DNA of 25,178 bases from a virus: positions 1 through 25,178 of the IMG/VR virus record IMGVR_UViG_3300042934_001371; one strand, given 5' to 3'. The translations under genes were made by a program, and so were the position numbers. Of the stretch, positions 12,988 through 22,168 are shown one piece after another. Under the pieces are notes generated by a model, which was not told where the DNA came from, ran no database searches, and was given only the letters and a program-made list of their open reading frames with translations. The stretch's first letter is position 1, and each line of letters starts with the position of its first letter.

Positions 12988-15360
12988 ATGGCGAAAAATA
13001 CAAAAGAGTCTGATGTAGTCCTCAATTTTAGGATGAATGGTGAAGTTGCTTATTCTAAAACGATCAAAGAGATCAATAATGACATGAAATTGGCGACTCT
13101 TGAATACAAAAATCAGATATCCGGCATGGATAAAAATGCGAGTGCGACGGAAAAGCTAGCAGCTGCTAAACAAAAGCTTGAAAAGCAATTAGATATAGCG
13201 GCCGCCAAAACTGAAGCTTTGCGTGAAGAGTATGCTAAATCAGCTAAAGAAACCGGAGAGAACTCCGAAAAAACGCGAAAGCTTTACGAGATGCTATTAA
13301 AGTCTGAAACTAGCGAAAATAATCTTCGAAAAGCATTACAATCTACAAATGATGCGTTAGATGCGCAAGGAAATAAAGCATTAACTACTGCTGAAAAATT
13401 GGAAAAGATCGAAAAAGCAGCCGAAAAAGTGAAATCAGCTGGCGAAAAGCTCTCGGTTGGTGTAACGGCACCAGTGGTGGCAATGGCTACTGCAGGTGCT
13501 AAAGCATACAATGATCTTTCTACTGCCCAAACAGAACTACAAGCATCTTTCGGACTTACTGAAAAAGAAGCAAAAAGTTCAACCACTGCAATGGAGAATA
13601 TTTTCGCAGATGGATTAGTTGAAAACATAGATGAAGCAAAAGAAGCTGTCATAAAAATGATCAATCAGTTTCCTGAATTGAAAAACCAAGGTTCTGATGC
13701 TATTCAGGCAATGACGGAGAAGGCTTTAACGCTGGAAAAACTTTTTGATGCAGATATGGATGAAACCTTGCGTGGTGCAAATGCGCTCATGACTGCTTAT
13801 GGTTATGACGGAAGCGAAGCAATGGACTTGATTACTACTGCGACACAAAATGGATTAGATAAAACGCATGAGTTGGGAGACAACTTAGCAGAGTACGCAA
13901 CGCTTTTCCACCAAAGTGGATACTCCGCTGAAGAAATGTTCTCTATTTTAGAAGCTGGTTTGGACGGCGGTGCGTATAACCTTGATAAGGTTAACGACTT
14001 AGTCAAAGAGTTTGGTATTCGAGTAAGTGATGGAACTGTAAAAGATGCTGTTGGCAACTTAGGCGGCGATTTTTCCAACCTATACAAGCAAATAGAAGAT
14101 GGGAATCTTTCTTCTAAAGATGCTTTCCAATTACTTTCTACCGAGATATCTAAAATGAGTTCTGAGCAAGACAAAGCAGCTGCTATCTCAGCAATTTTCG
14201 GAACTCAAGGTGAAGATGCAGGTATTCAAGTAATTGAAGCTATGTCTGGTGCAACTGATGCAATTGAAAAAAATAAGCAAGCGTATGACGATGCCGCCGG
14301 ATCAAGTGACAACTTAACTAATAAAGTTAAAGAAACAGTCACTTACCAAAGTGCTATGAACAATATGATGTTGGCAGCAGCTGAAGTAGGCGAAGAGTTA
14401 GCACCTACGATCAATAGTGTTGCTGAAGCAGTGAAAAATGCTGCTCAGTGGTTTAGAGGCTTGGATGAAGGCACTCAAAAAACTATTATGACCATTGCGG
14501 GGATAGCAGCAGCCATAGGACCTGTTCTTGTAATATTTGGAACACTCATGGGATCAATTACCAAAATATCCGGCGGTATTTCTACTATGATTGACCTTTG
14601 GGGCAAGCTTTCGCTATTTCTAATGCAAAACCCATTCGTATTGGTTATTGCAGGTATTGCCTTGCTTATTGCAGGATTAGTTCTCGCCTATAATAAGGTG
14701 GAATGGTTTAGGAACGGTGTGAATGCATTCTTTCAAGGTGTATCGGATGTCGCCGTTGAGGTATTCAACTTTATTGGGGGATACATTAGTGGAGTATTCG
14801 AAGGACTTTGGACAAATATTTCCAACGTATTCGAAGCTGGAAAACACATATTCACTGGTTTTATTGATTTTATCACTGGAGTTTTCACTGGGGATTGGGA
14901 ACGAGCTTGGAATGGTATTGTAAACATTTTTGGTGGTATCTTCGATGGAATTGTTGCAATTGCGAAAATGCCACTAAACAACATGATCGGTTTGATCAAC
15001 GGATTTATTCGAGGTCTGAATAATATCAAGGTTCCTAAATGGGTGCCTGGTGTTGGGGGTAAAAGTTTCAGTATTGGAGAATTACCCTATCTAGCAAAAG
15101 GTGGGCATGTACTGAATGGCCAAGCGATCGTTGGTGAAGCTGGACCAGAATTGCTTACGAACAAAAACGGTAAGACCACTGTTACTCCGTTATCAGACGA
15201 AGAAAAACGCAAAGGTATTGGTGGTAAAGTACAGCCTTCTAAAGTGGAACAACATATCCACATTGGCAATGTCGATGCGAATAACCCAAGCGAATTAAAC
15301 AAAATGAACCGTAAATTTTACCGTGCAAGCAAACAAGCACTTGCCGGTGTGGGAGGTTAG
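12988..15360 (+). CDS. Tail tape measure protein
   Basis: A 790-residue protein. It has a long charged coiled coil (about 25-150), a central TP901-type tape-measure core (about 155-440: AYNDLSTAQTELQASFGLTE, AYGYDGSEAMDLITTATQNG), hydrophobic membrane-like segments at about 500-530 and 543-570, and the common end motif YLAKGGH...AIVGEAGPELL near residue 705-725. It sets tail length and passes into the host membrane during DNA entry. At roughly 0.15 nm per residue the tail should be near 120 nm. AAAGGAGAG lies before the ATG. A second, minor start or processing is not evident. Confidence 0.93.
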   Translation: MAKNTKESDVVLNFRMNGEVAYSKTIKEINNDMKLATLEYKNQISGMDKNASATEKLAAAKQKLEKQLDIAAAKTEALREEYAKSAKETGENSEKTRKLYEMLLKSETSENNLRKALQSTNDALDAQGNKALTTAEKLEKIEKAAEKVKSAGEKLSVGVTAPVVAMATAGAKAYNDLSTAQTELQASFGLTEKEAKSSTTAMENIFADGLVENIDEAKEAVIKMINQFPELKNQGSDAIQAMTEKALTLEKLFDADMDETLRGANALMTAYGYDGSEAMDLITTATQNGLDKTHELGDNLAEYATLFHQSGYSAEEMFSILEAGLDGGAYNLDKVNDLVKEFGIRVSDGTVKDAVGNLGGDFSNLYKQIEDGNLSSKDAFQLLSTEISKMSSEQDKAAAISAIFGTQGEDAGIQVIEAMSGATDAIEKNKQAYDDAAGSSDNLTNKVKETVTYQSAMNNMMLAAAEVGEELAPTINSVAEAVKNAAQWFRGLDEGTQKTIMTIAGIAAAIGPVLVIFGTLMGSITKISGGISTMIDLWGKLSLFLMQNPFVLVIAGIALLIAGLVLAYNKVEWFRNGVNAFFQGVSDVAVEVFNFIGGYISGVFEGLWTNISNVFEAGKHIFTGFIDFITGVFTGDWERAWNGIVNIFGGIFDGIVAIAKMPLNNMIGLINGFIRGLNNIKVPKWVPGVGGKSFSIGELPYLAKGGHVLNGQAIVGEAGPELLTNKNGKTTVTPLSDEEKRKGIGGKVQPSKVEQHIHIGNVDANNPSELNKMNRKFYRASKQALAGVGG

Positions 15361-15365
15361 TAGGA

Positions 15366-16070
15366 ATGTTCATGGATGCTGATACACCGAATTTTATATT
15401 CAAAGGAATCAACGCAGTTATGGATATGGATTGTATTATCGAAACTGAACTTTCTGAGATCTATCCAAACAAACGCTACGAAGAAATCACTGTGCTAGGA
15501 CGAAGCGGATCGTTACACGAAACCTTTGACGACTACGAATCTTATGATTTACCAGTAGAAAATATAACAATTCCGTACGATCGCTTGCGTGAAGTAAAGC
15601 AATGGTTACGAGGTCGCGGGCAATTGATTACTCATAATGATTACAATACTTATCGAGATGTTATTTGCATGATGGATTCCCCTACTGAGTTTGAAAACGA
15701 GTGGGGGTATTTCTATACCTTTGATTTAACTTTTCGATGCCAACCTTTTAAGCGGAAAGTAAATGAGCAATCATTGCCATTCGCTACTTCACTGGTCTTT
15801 CATGATCCTGGCGATGAAACAGCAAAGCCATACCTTGAATTGAAACCAACAGGCGGAAACGTCAAACTTACGATCAACAGTACTTCGTTGACGATTACGA
15901 ACAGCAGTACCGAAGTAATCAAAGTCGATTGTGAACACGGTAAAATTATTCAAGGTTCCAAAACACTATTCAGCAAAGGAGAATGGCCGTTGGTTCGTCC
16001 GGGAGAAAACAAACTGACCACCACAGGTGTATCTAGCGGCACAATTTTAAGAAGGAGCGTGTATTTGTGA
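15366..16070 (+). CDS. Distal tail protein (Dit)
   Basis: A 234-residue protein immediately after the tape measure, where Dit is always found. The N-terminal ~130 residues follow the Dit belt-domain pattern (ERYEEITVLGRSGSLHETFD-like start: NKRYEEITVLGRSGSLHETF, then DYESYDLPVENITIPYDRLR, and YTFDLTFRCQPFKRKV). The rest is a beta-sandwich-like tail (LTINSTSLTITNSSTEVI). Dit hexamers cap the tail tube and hold the Tal and receptor-binding proteins. ATG 15366 has GGAGG 9 bases upstream; ATG 15372 with TAGGA is an alternative. It overlaps the next gene by 4 bases. Confidence 0.85.
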   Translation: MFMDADTPNFIFKGINAVMDMDCIIETELSEIYPNKRYEEITVLGRSGSLHETFDDYESYDLPVENITIPYDRLREVKQWLRGRGQLITHNDYNTYRDVICMMDSPTEFENEWGYFYTFDLTFRCQPFKRKVNEQSLPFATSLVFHDPGDETAKPYLELKPTGGNVKLTINSTSLTITNSSTEVIKVDCEHGKIIQGSKTLFSKGEWPLVRPGENKLTTTGVSSGTILRRSVYL

Positions 16071-18808
16071 GTTTAGCTTATGTTTATGAAGAAATGCCAG
16101 CGGACTTAGAAACGAACGGTCACGCTTTGATCGATTGGGCTGATTTACCTGAAATCAACCGTATTCTAAATGGTGACTATACTTTCTATGGCAACTATTC
16201 ATTAGATGGTCAAAACGTGGAATATCTCAAAGAAGATAACTTCATTCGTGCAGAAGATGAAGACGGCAAGATGAAATACTTTGAGATAAAAAAAGTAACG
16301 AAAAATCTCAACTCTTTCTCTATTACTGGACGAGCGATTGGCTATATGTTGAGTCGAAATTTCATTGAGAGTAGTTTCACTCAAAATGGTACTGGATCAA
16401 TTATCATGAGTAGATTAAAGGCTGCCCTAGCATTTGAGCAGCCTTTTTCATTTGAGTCAGATATTCAAACTGTCCACCAATTTACTGTAAAACAAACCAA
16501 TCCAGTTGATGCAGTGATTGGATCAAATAATGGCAACGAGAATCTAGCGAGTATCACTGCTGGCGAATTGGATATGGACAACTATCGTTTCAGGTTGCTA
16601 TCTAGAATCGGAAAAGACAATGGCTATCGGGTTGATTTAGGAGTGAACCTAGAATTGATTGAGGAAGAGATAGACGGCAACTATTACAATAGCTTGTATT
16701 TAATCGGCGGAGTGCCAGAAGGCGATTACGATGAAGATAAAGAGCCAATCACGTACAAATATCTCGAATTAACTGGAGTAACCGATAAAAACCGCCGCAT
16801 TGGCAAATACGAAAATTCGGAACTCACCACGGTTGAAGAATTGAAAAAATGGGGCCAATCGAAATTTGATGTCGATCGAGTACATGAGCCTTCAATCACT
16901 CATACGGTTTCAATGGTCCAACTTGAAAACACGATGGAATATGAAGATCTATACGATGATATTGCAAGATTGCATTTCGGTGATACTTGCTATTGTACAG
17001 TTGCAAAATTAGGCATTGAAGTAGCCGAACGAATGATTGAGTACACTTGGTACCCAACGCTTGGCAAATACAAGAGCGTGACTTTAGGTAATGATATCGA
17101 GTTCTACACCAATGCAACGGCAACTGAGACGGCAAAGCTTCGTCAAAAGGTTGAAAGTCGCACTGAATTGATGGTCGAAGCCGTTCGAAATGCTTCTAGT
17201 TGGATCACTGGAACAAAAGGTGGATACGTTCGTATGCGACCTGAAAAGGCACCTAGCGAAATCTTAATTATGGATAAACCTTCTGTCGCTGATGCTCAAA
17301 AGGTTTGGCGATGGAACTTAGGCGGACTAGGGTACTCTAACAACGGCGTGAACGGTCCTTACGGTTTAGCAATGACTCAAGACGGAGCGATCGTGGCTGA
17401 CTTTATCACTGCAGGCATTCTGTCAGGTATCCTCGTTCAAGGGGTAGCTTTGAAAACATTGGATGACAAATCATTCCAAGTAGTCGTTGAAGGCGGTAAA
17501 GTCTCGTTTGAAAAGAAAGTTGTTTCTACAGGGTTGGATGATGTTCATGGGGAATCACTAGGAGCTATCACATCTACTTATGGAGCAGATAAAAATATCA
17601 ACGGATTTGCTATTTGGAAAGAACCAAATTACATTTTTTCGATTAATACTGGTGATGGTGATGGGAAATCAGTTGCGGTCTTCCAAATTCCAAAAGAAAG
17701 TACACCTGACGCACCGTTATATAGACTTAGCGGTGAAGGGACTTTTCGTAATGGCAAAGTGACGTTCCAAGATGCAGTCGCAATGGATGGTCGTTTAGAT
17801 GTCAAAGAACTTTATGTAAATGGCGTTAAAATTGATCAAAATGGTGGTGGTTCAGGCGGAAATGGCGGCGGATGGAATGGACAATATCCTCCAGAAGTAA
17901 CGAGCGATCGTGACAAACGTTATTGGCAAATCTGGGCGATGTTTATTGGTGCTGGTGGTACACAACAAGCCGCAGCCGCTTTACTAGGCAACGCTCAAGG
18001 GGAATCAGATGCGAATCCAACCGCAGATGAAGGAAATGGCGCTCCTGGTTTTGGTTATGGGGTATGGCAATGGACTGATGGAACTGGTGCAACAAGTGGT
18101 CGTGTTTATATGATTAACTTGATGACTAGAGCTGGAATCTCTGGTGATCCAGATACAATCACAACACAGTTTAAATTACTGATGTGGCATGCGCCAAACG
18201 GTCAGTGGATTGCAACAAGTGCTTATCCATATACTTGGTCACAGTTCATGAATATGACTGATATCGCTGTTGCTACAAGAGCGTTTGAGGAAAACTTCGA
18301 ACGCCCGTTGAACGATCATCCAGAACGAATTACGTGGGCTAATGAATGGTATTTAAAATTTAAAAACCTAGATATTCCACAATCAAGCGGATATATTGTT
18401 CCGATTGATGCGCCAGTGACTGTAACGAGTGAATTTGGCTGGAGAACACACCCAATCACTGGTGAAGCAAATTACCACAATGGCATCGATCTAGTAAATA
18501 ACAATTCAAATGCACCAATTTATGCATCTGCAGACGGTGAAGTGATCGTTGCAGGAGATGCGAACTACTTTGATTGGTATGGGAATTGGGTTGTTATCAA
18601 ACATAGCGATGGTATGTACACCGGATATGCTCACCTTAGCAGCGTAAACGTTTCTATAGGAAGTACAGTTACACAAGGACAACAAATCGGCGTAATTGGA
18701 ACGACAGGTCCAAGCACTGGAATACATTTGCATTTCCAATTTTTTGATGAAATGTATCCTAGTTCAAATGACCACTTTTTCAATCCACGCAATTATATTG
18801 ATTTTTAG
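16067..18808 (+). CDS. Tail-associated lysin (Tal) with lysozyme-like and M23 peptidase domains
   Basis: A 913-residue tail-tip protein with three parts. Residues 1 to about 370 are the baseplate hub domain (Siphovirus Gp37-like), and about 370-590 a beta-rich linker ending in a Gly-rich hinge (GGGSGGNGGGWNG). About 600-775 match the tail-tip lysozyme domain, with candidate Glu near 646 in NAQGESDANPT and VWQWTDG. About 785-913 form an M23 metallopeptidase with HNGID (HxxxD, near 804-808) and GIHLHFQF (HxH, near 886-888), both zinc motifs intact. The protein would cut both glycan and peptide bonds of peptidoglycan during DNA entry. GTG start, GAAGGAGCG upstream. Confidence 0.9.
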   Translation: MSLAYVYEEMPADLETNGHALIDWADLPEINRILNGDYTFYGNYSLDGQNVEYLKEDNFIRAEDEDGKMKYFEIKKVTKNLNSFSITGRAIGYMLSRNFIESSFTQNGTGSIIMSRLKAALAFEQPFSFESDIQTVHQFTVKQTNPVDAVIGSNNGNENLASITAGELDMDNYRFRLLSRIGKDNGYRVDLGVNLELIEEEIDGNYYNSLYLIGGVPEGDYDEDKEPITYKYLELTGVTDKNRRIGKYENSELTTVEELKKWGQSKFDVDRVHEPSITHTVSMVQLENTMEYEDLYDDIARLHFGDTCYCTVAKLGIEVAERMIEYTWYPTLGKYKSVTLGNDIEFYTNATATETAKLRQKVESRTELMVEAVRNASSWITGTKGGYVRMRPEKAPSEILIMDKPSVADAQKVWRWNLGGLGYSNNGVNGPYGLAMTQDGAIVADFITAGILSGILVQGVALKTLDDKSFQVVVEGGKVSFEKKVVSTGLDDVHGESLGAITSTYGADKNINGFAIWKEPNYIFSINTGDGDGKSVAVFQIPKESTPDAPLYRLSGEGTFRNGKVTFQDAVAMDGRLDVKELYVNGVKIDQNGGGSGGNGGGWNGQYPPEVTSDRDKRYWQIWAMFIGAGGTQQAAAALLGNAQGESDANPTADEGNGAPGFGYGVWQWTDGTGATSGRVYMINLMTRAGISGDPDTITTQFKLLMWHAPNGQWIATSAYPYTWSQFMNMTDIAVATRAFEENFERPLNDHPERITWANEWYLKFKNLDIPQSSGYIVPIDAPVTVTSEFGWRTHPITGEANYHNGIDLVNNNSNAPIYASADGEVIVAGDANYFDWYGNWVVIKHSDGMYTGYAHLSSVNVSIGSTVTQGQQIGVIGTTGPSTGIHLHFQFFDEMYPSSNDHFFNPRNYIDF

Positions 18809-18819
18809 GAGTGATGAAT

Positions 18820-21369
18820 TTGGAACTAGATCAATTTAGAGATGTCGATTTAGTGATTGATTATGCGAACTATACGTTTATAGAAAAGCAGGTCGTTTCT
18901 CAGGGGGATTATAAAGGTCGTACACTTACTGTTCAGGTCACTAACAAAGGCGTTGTTGGAGAAGTTCCCGGATTAACTTTAAACCTCAATTGGCATAATG
19001 AAGCGAGCGGGCTGACAGACTTGTCGGCTTTTTCTGTTTTAGATAAATCAACGAGCAAATTTAGAATTGAATTTCCGCAACATATGATGACACCAGGGAG
19101 AGTAATTGCTAGTATTCAGGTAATTCAAAACGGGAAAGTAACAAATTTAAAACAATTTGAATTGACTGTTCAAAGATTGGCTGGACAAGCAGTGGGTATC
19201 GTTGAAAAAGCTGAATTCAGCGCATTAGTAGCGGTTCTAGCAGATGCGAATCAGTTTAGGACTGATATAGAATCGCTTGAAATAATAAAAGCAGATAAAA
19301 CGCAAGTTGCTAGCAAAGCCGAGAAAACTTATGTTGATTCGATGCTAACATCGATAGCTCAAGGTGGGCCAAGAGAATTATTCTACTCATTGGCTGCGCT
19401 TAAAGCGAAATATCCAAATGGTGCAGATGGCACTTATTTAGTATTTGACAGTACAACTACAGACGGTGCGCATTCATATATGTGGGACAAAACTGCATCC
19501 GTTTGGAAGGATTTGGGTATTTATCAAGGCGTTAAAATTGCTAGTGGATCAGTTGCTAATGAAGCTATTACAAATGATGGTTTAAGAATGGATAGCACGA
19601 ATTTCGCGGAAGGATATTACGCTTTTACGGCCAATGAAATGATCAAGGGTGTATGGCTGCCTACTGATGGAACAGCTTTGATTGACTTCCCAAGAGCAAG
19701 AGTAATTTTTTTAAAAACGGCTAAAGGGAAAAAATATACAATCACGAAGTCGAAGGTAACCGATGCTTTCGTAATAGGCGCCAGTAGTGGTAAAAGTGCT
19801 GGGTCGTCTGCTGAAAGAATTTATAGTAATGCGCTTATTACAGAAGTTACGATTACAAACACAACTGATTATCCTTATCTGTACATTGCTGTATCAAATA
19901 ACGAAGCAACGTGCGATGTGACAATTAAAGAGGAGAGCATAAAAATCGCAGGGAGAAAGGTAAATGAAACTGGCTTTGGAATTCTTATATCAGAAAACCC
20001 TATTGAAATAGACTGGGTAAACAAACTGCTAAAAATAAACGCATCTGCTAGACTTTCTCAAGGAACAAAAGATATCCAATTAGCTAATAGCTCCGGTTTG
20101 ACGATTGACTTTAGCGGCGTAGCTAGTAAAAACGTTGTTTACTTCTTCTACGATTTAGATACATTAACCGTTTCATGTAAAGGATACAATGATGCTTTCC
20201 CAATGAATGCTATCTTGTTTGCAATAGTGAGGATAGCTGGAAAACAAATCTGGACAACCGCAAAAATAAAAAAAGCAGAAGAAACCATTTCTATTGCTTC
20301 AAATAGAATTATTTTCCCAGAAACTTTATACATGATAGAAGATGAGAGTTATCCAGTAATTCTTAATAATATCATTTATGATAAGTATGAAGATACTATT
20401 GTGTATGGCGAAGTCACAGATTTACAAGGTTCTAAACAGTTTCAAAAAAGCTTTCTTTTAGAAAATAAATACGCTGCGGAATTAGATTCCAAAATCGTGG
20501 TTAAGGTAAAAGGAGACAATTCTATTTTACGTAAAGATTTTAAAATGAAAACCATCAACCCAGCAGCATTGAACGGAAAACAAGTTAAAGTTTTAATGAT
20601 TGGGGATTCAACAACTCAAACTAATATGCCAGCAACTGTAAAGTGGTGGTTAAGTCAATGGGGAGTAGAATCAACAATGATTGGAACTACCCTTAATAAG
20701 CGAGACCAATTCGGTTTTGGTATGCCATTAACTGGTGAGAAAGGAGAAGGCAGAGGTGGTTGGCGTTTAGCAGAAATGTTGAATGACGCTTACTTGAGCG
20801 ACGGTACTCGGTTTTATCCACCGGGCAATCCTTTTTTGAACGCAAGTAATGTTTGGGATTTTGAACATTACATGACCACAAACAATTTTGATGGTGTAGA
20901 TGTTGTTCATTTCCAGATGGGAACAAATGATATTATCCCGTATTCTGTTTTCAAATCGGAAATGGGTTATGATGTTGCCTTAGAGTCATTTGAGGATAGT
21001 TTGAGCAAACTACCTGGAAGATTAAGGGGGATGATCAGCAGCATCCATGCTTATGATTCTTCAATTAAAATTGCGATTAACCCACCTATGGTTGCAGGTT
21101 TAGATGAAACATTTAACCAAAAAGCAATCCGTTACGCCGAAACAGAATTTTTCGCATTAAAGGAACATGAAAATGTGTTTGTGTTACCGTCTTATGTTGG
21201 TATTGGCAATTTGTCTGTTGCTGGAGGATATATTGGTAGCGGTAGCGAGGTTAGTAGCATCAACTCGTCTAAAGTCGATACAATTTCTAACAATGTACAT
21301 CCAGACGGAATGGGCCAATTATCAAATGCGCTTTGGGTAGCAAGTTGGATAGCTCATCAAATAGCTTAA
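18820..21369 (+). CDS. Receptor-binding/upper baseplate protein with SGNH hydrolase domain
   Basis: A protein of about 849 residues. Residues 1 to about 140 resemble the BppU N-terminal domain that attaches to the baseplate, and a helical trimerisation segment follows (about 145-185). The middle is beta-rich with a lectin/fibre look. From about 585 to the end is an SGNH/GDSL hydrolase: Ser597 in IGDSTTQ, Asn703 in MGTNDI, and His827 in VHPDG. These enzymes remove acetyl or similar groups from surface polysaccharide or teichoic acid, fitting a receptor-processing role. TTG 18820 has AGGAG 8 bases upstream; GTG 18811 and ATG 18814 overlap or nearly touch it. The position three before His827, usually Asp, is Asn. 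Confidence 0.85.
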   Translation: MELDQFRDVDLVIDYANYTFIEKQVVSQGDYKGRTLTVQVTNKGVVGEVPGLTLNLNWHNEASGLTDLSAFSVLDKSTSKFRIEFPQHMMTPGRVIASIQVIQNGKVTNLKQFELTVQRLAGQAVGIVEKAEFSALVAVLADANQFRTDIESLEIIKADKTQVASKAEKTYVDSMLTSIAQGGPRELFYSLAALKAKYPNGADGTYLVFDSTTTDGAHSYMWDKTASVWKDLGIYQGVKIASGSVANEAITNDGLRMDSTNFAEGYYAFTANEMIKGVWLPTDGTALIDFPRARVIFLKTAKGKKYTITKSKVTDAFVIGASSGKSAGSSAERIYSNALITEVTITNTTDYPYLYIAVSNNEATCDVTIKEESIKIAGRKVNETGFGILISENPIEIDWVNKLLKINASARLSQGTKDIQLANSSGLTIDFSGVASKNVVYFFYDLDTLTVSCKGYNDAFPMNAILFAIVRIAGKQIWTTAKIKKAEETISIASNRIIFPETLYMIEDESYPVILNNIIYDKYEDTIVYGEVTDLQGSKQFQKSFLLENKYAAELDSKIVVKVKGDNSILRKDFKMKTINPAALNGKQVKVLMIGDSTTQTNMPATVKWWLSQWGVESTMIGTTLNKRDQFGFGMPLTGEKGEGRGGWRLAEMLNDAYLSDGTRFYPPGNPFLNASNVWDFEHYMTTNNFDGVDVVHFQMGTNDIIPYSVFKSEMGYDVALESFEDSLSKLPGRLRGMISSIHAYDSSIKIAINPPMVAGLDETFNQKAIRYAETEFFALKEHENVFVLPSYVGIGNLSVAGGYIGSGSEVSSINSSKVDTISNNVHPDGMGQLSNALWVASWIAHQIA

Positions 21370-21376
21370 AGTCTTG

Positions 21377-21408
21377 GCGGACAATCATTCTTGGTTGTCT
21401 GCTTTTTT
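21377..21408 (+). terminator. Terminator after the receptor-binding protein
   Basis: GCGGACAA (21377-21384) and TTGTCTGC (21395-21402) form an 8-base stem with one G-U pair, followed by TTTTTT (21403-21408). It starts 7 bases after the gene's stop and probably ends part of the late transcript. Confidence 0.7.
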
Positions 21409-21461
21409 GGCTAATTATGTTGTGGATTATATTTTAGGAAGAAGGTGATGAATTGTGAAAA

Positions 21462-21644
21462 TTGAAAACTTATCATCTAGAGTGTTTGGTGAAGATAATA
21501 TTAGATAATAAAAAATGTATAAAGAAATTTATTGAATCCTTTAAAAATGATATCATTGTCATAAAAACCAAAGGAGATAATGATGGAAATTTTAGGGATG
21601 AAAGAACAAATGATAAAAATATTAGACACTCCATTAGGAAATAG
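21462..21644 (+). CDS. Possible small or decayed gene, 60 aa
   Basis: The frame from TTG 21462 gives LKTYHLECLVKIILDNKKCI and then KKFIESFKNDIIVIKTKGD, which reads like real protein for about 42 codons, then continues less convincingly into the next gene. It lacks a ribosome binding site at the right distance. The good site GAAGGTGATG (21441-21450) instead serves an ATG at 21448 or GTG at 21455 in other frames, which stop after 5 and 17 codons. It could be a frameshifted remnant of a small gene. Low confidence. Confidence 0.25.
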   Translation: MKTYHLECLVKIILDNKKCIKKFIESFKNDIIVIKTKGDNDGNFRDERTNDKNIRHSIRK

Positions 21645-22086
21645 AATTTCTATAAGCGCAGATTTTGAGATGCCAGAACAATTAAACATGGAAATATTGA
21701 TGGCGATAAAACTCGTAGAGTTAGAAATGGAGTCACAAGGAATCAATATTGAAAAACTAAAGGGTACGAACTTAATCATCCTTGCTTCAGGAGAAGTTAA
21801 GTTGAAAATGAGTAGTATAGGTAACTACATTCGTTTTTCTGTCATAGATCACTCTAAACTAGCAAATATTAGGAATGAGAGTGCTAGAATTGCTATGATA
21901 ATTGAAGAGTTAGTCCATAATTTTTGGAATTATAGCGATGAAGAAAAAATCAAATTGATTGATATTAAAATTATAAAGAGATTTGATCAGAAAGTTGAGC
22001 TTGAAGATATATTTGACATGAGTACTATAGAGGATTCTGAAAAAATTAATTATCTAGTACTTACACCCGAAAATTTTGATAAGTAG
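21583..22086 (+). CDS. AT-rich moron-like gene of unknown function, 167 aa
   Basis: A 167-residue, soluble, mostly helical protein that I cannot assign. A noteworthy segment is ARIAMIIEELVHNFWNYSDE (about 101-120), with Glu108, Glu109 and His112 spaced as EExxH. It is clearly richer in A/T than neighbouring structural genes. ATG 21583 follows AAAGGAG by 6 bases. The gene is boxed in by a terminator on each side (21377-21408 and 22093-22119), unlike the tightly packed genes around it, which is the usual layout of a moron acquired between tail and lysis modules. A role in lysogeny or host interaction is inferred from this only. Confidence 0.65.
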   Translation: MEILGMKEQMIKILDTPLGNRISISADFEMPEQLNMEILMAIKLVELEMESQGINIEKLKGTNLIILASGEVKLKMSSIGNYIRFSVIDHSKLANIRNESARIAMIIEELVHNFWNYSDEEKIKLIDIKIIKRFDQKVELEDIFDMSTIEDSEKINYLVLTPENFDK

Positions 22087-22092
22087 TAAATT

Positions 22093-22119
22093 AAGCATAC
22101 TCAATAGAGTGTGCTTTTT
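22093..22119 (+). terminator. Terminator after the moron-like gene
   Basis: AAGCATACTC (22093-22102) pairs with GAGTGTGCTT (22107-22116) over 10 bases with one T-G pair and loop AATA, followed by TTT and ATTTT. It separates the moron-like gene from the lysis cassette. Confidence 0.72.
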
Positions 22120-22141
22120 ATTTTAGGAAAGTAGGTGGCAT

Positions 22142-22168
22142 ATGTTCAGTTGGGGGAAATTAAAATGA
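22142..22168 (+). CDS. Possible 8-codon leader peptide
   Basis: ATG 22142 follows TAGGTGG by 5 bases and encodes MFSWGKLK, ending at a TGA that overlaps the ATG of the next gene (ATGA at 22165-22168). The best ribosome binding site in this interval belongs to this tiny frame, so it could set translation of the lysis-module membrane protein by coupling. It may also be accidental. Confidence 0.25.
   Translation: MFSWGKLK

Noticed and set aside
13284-14174. Open minus-strand frames across the tape measure gene
   Set aside because: Antisense shadows of a strongly supported gene; no ribosome binding site or domain.
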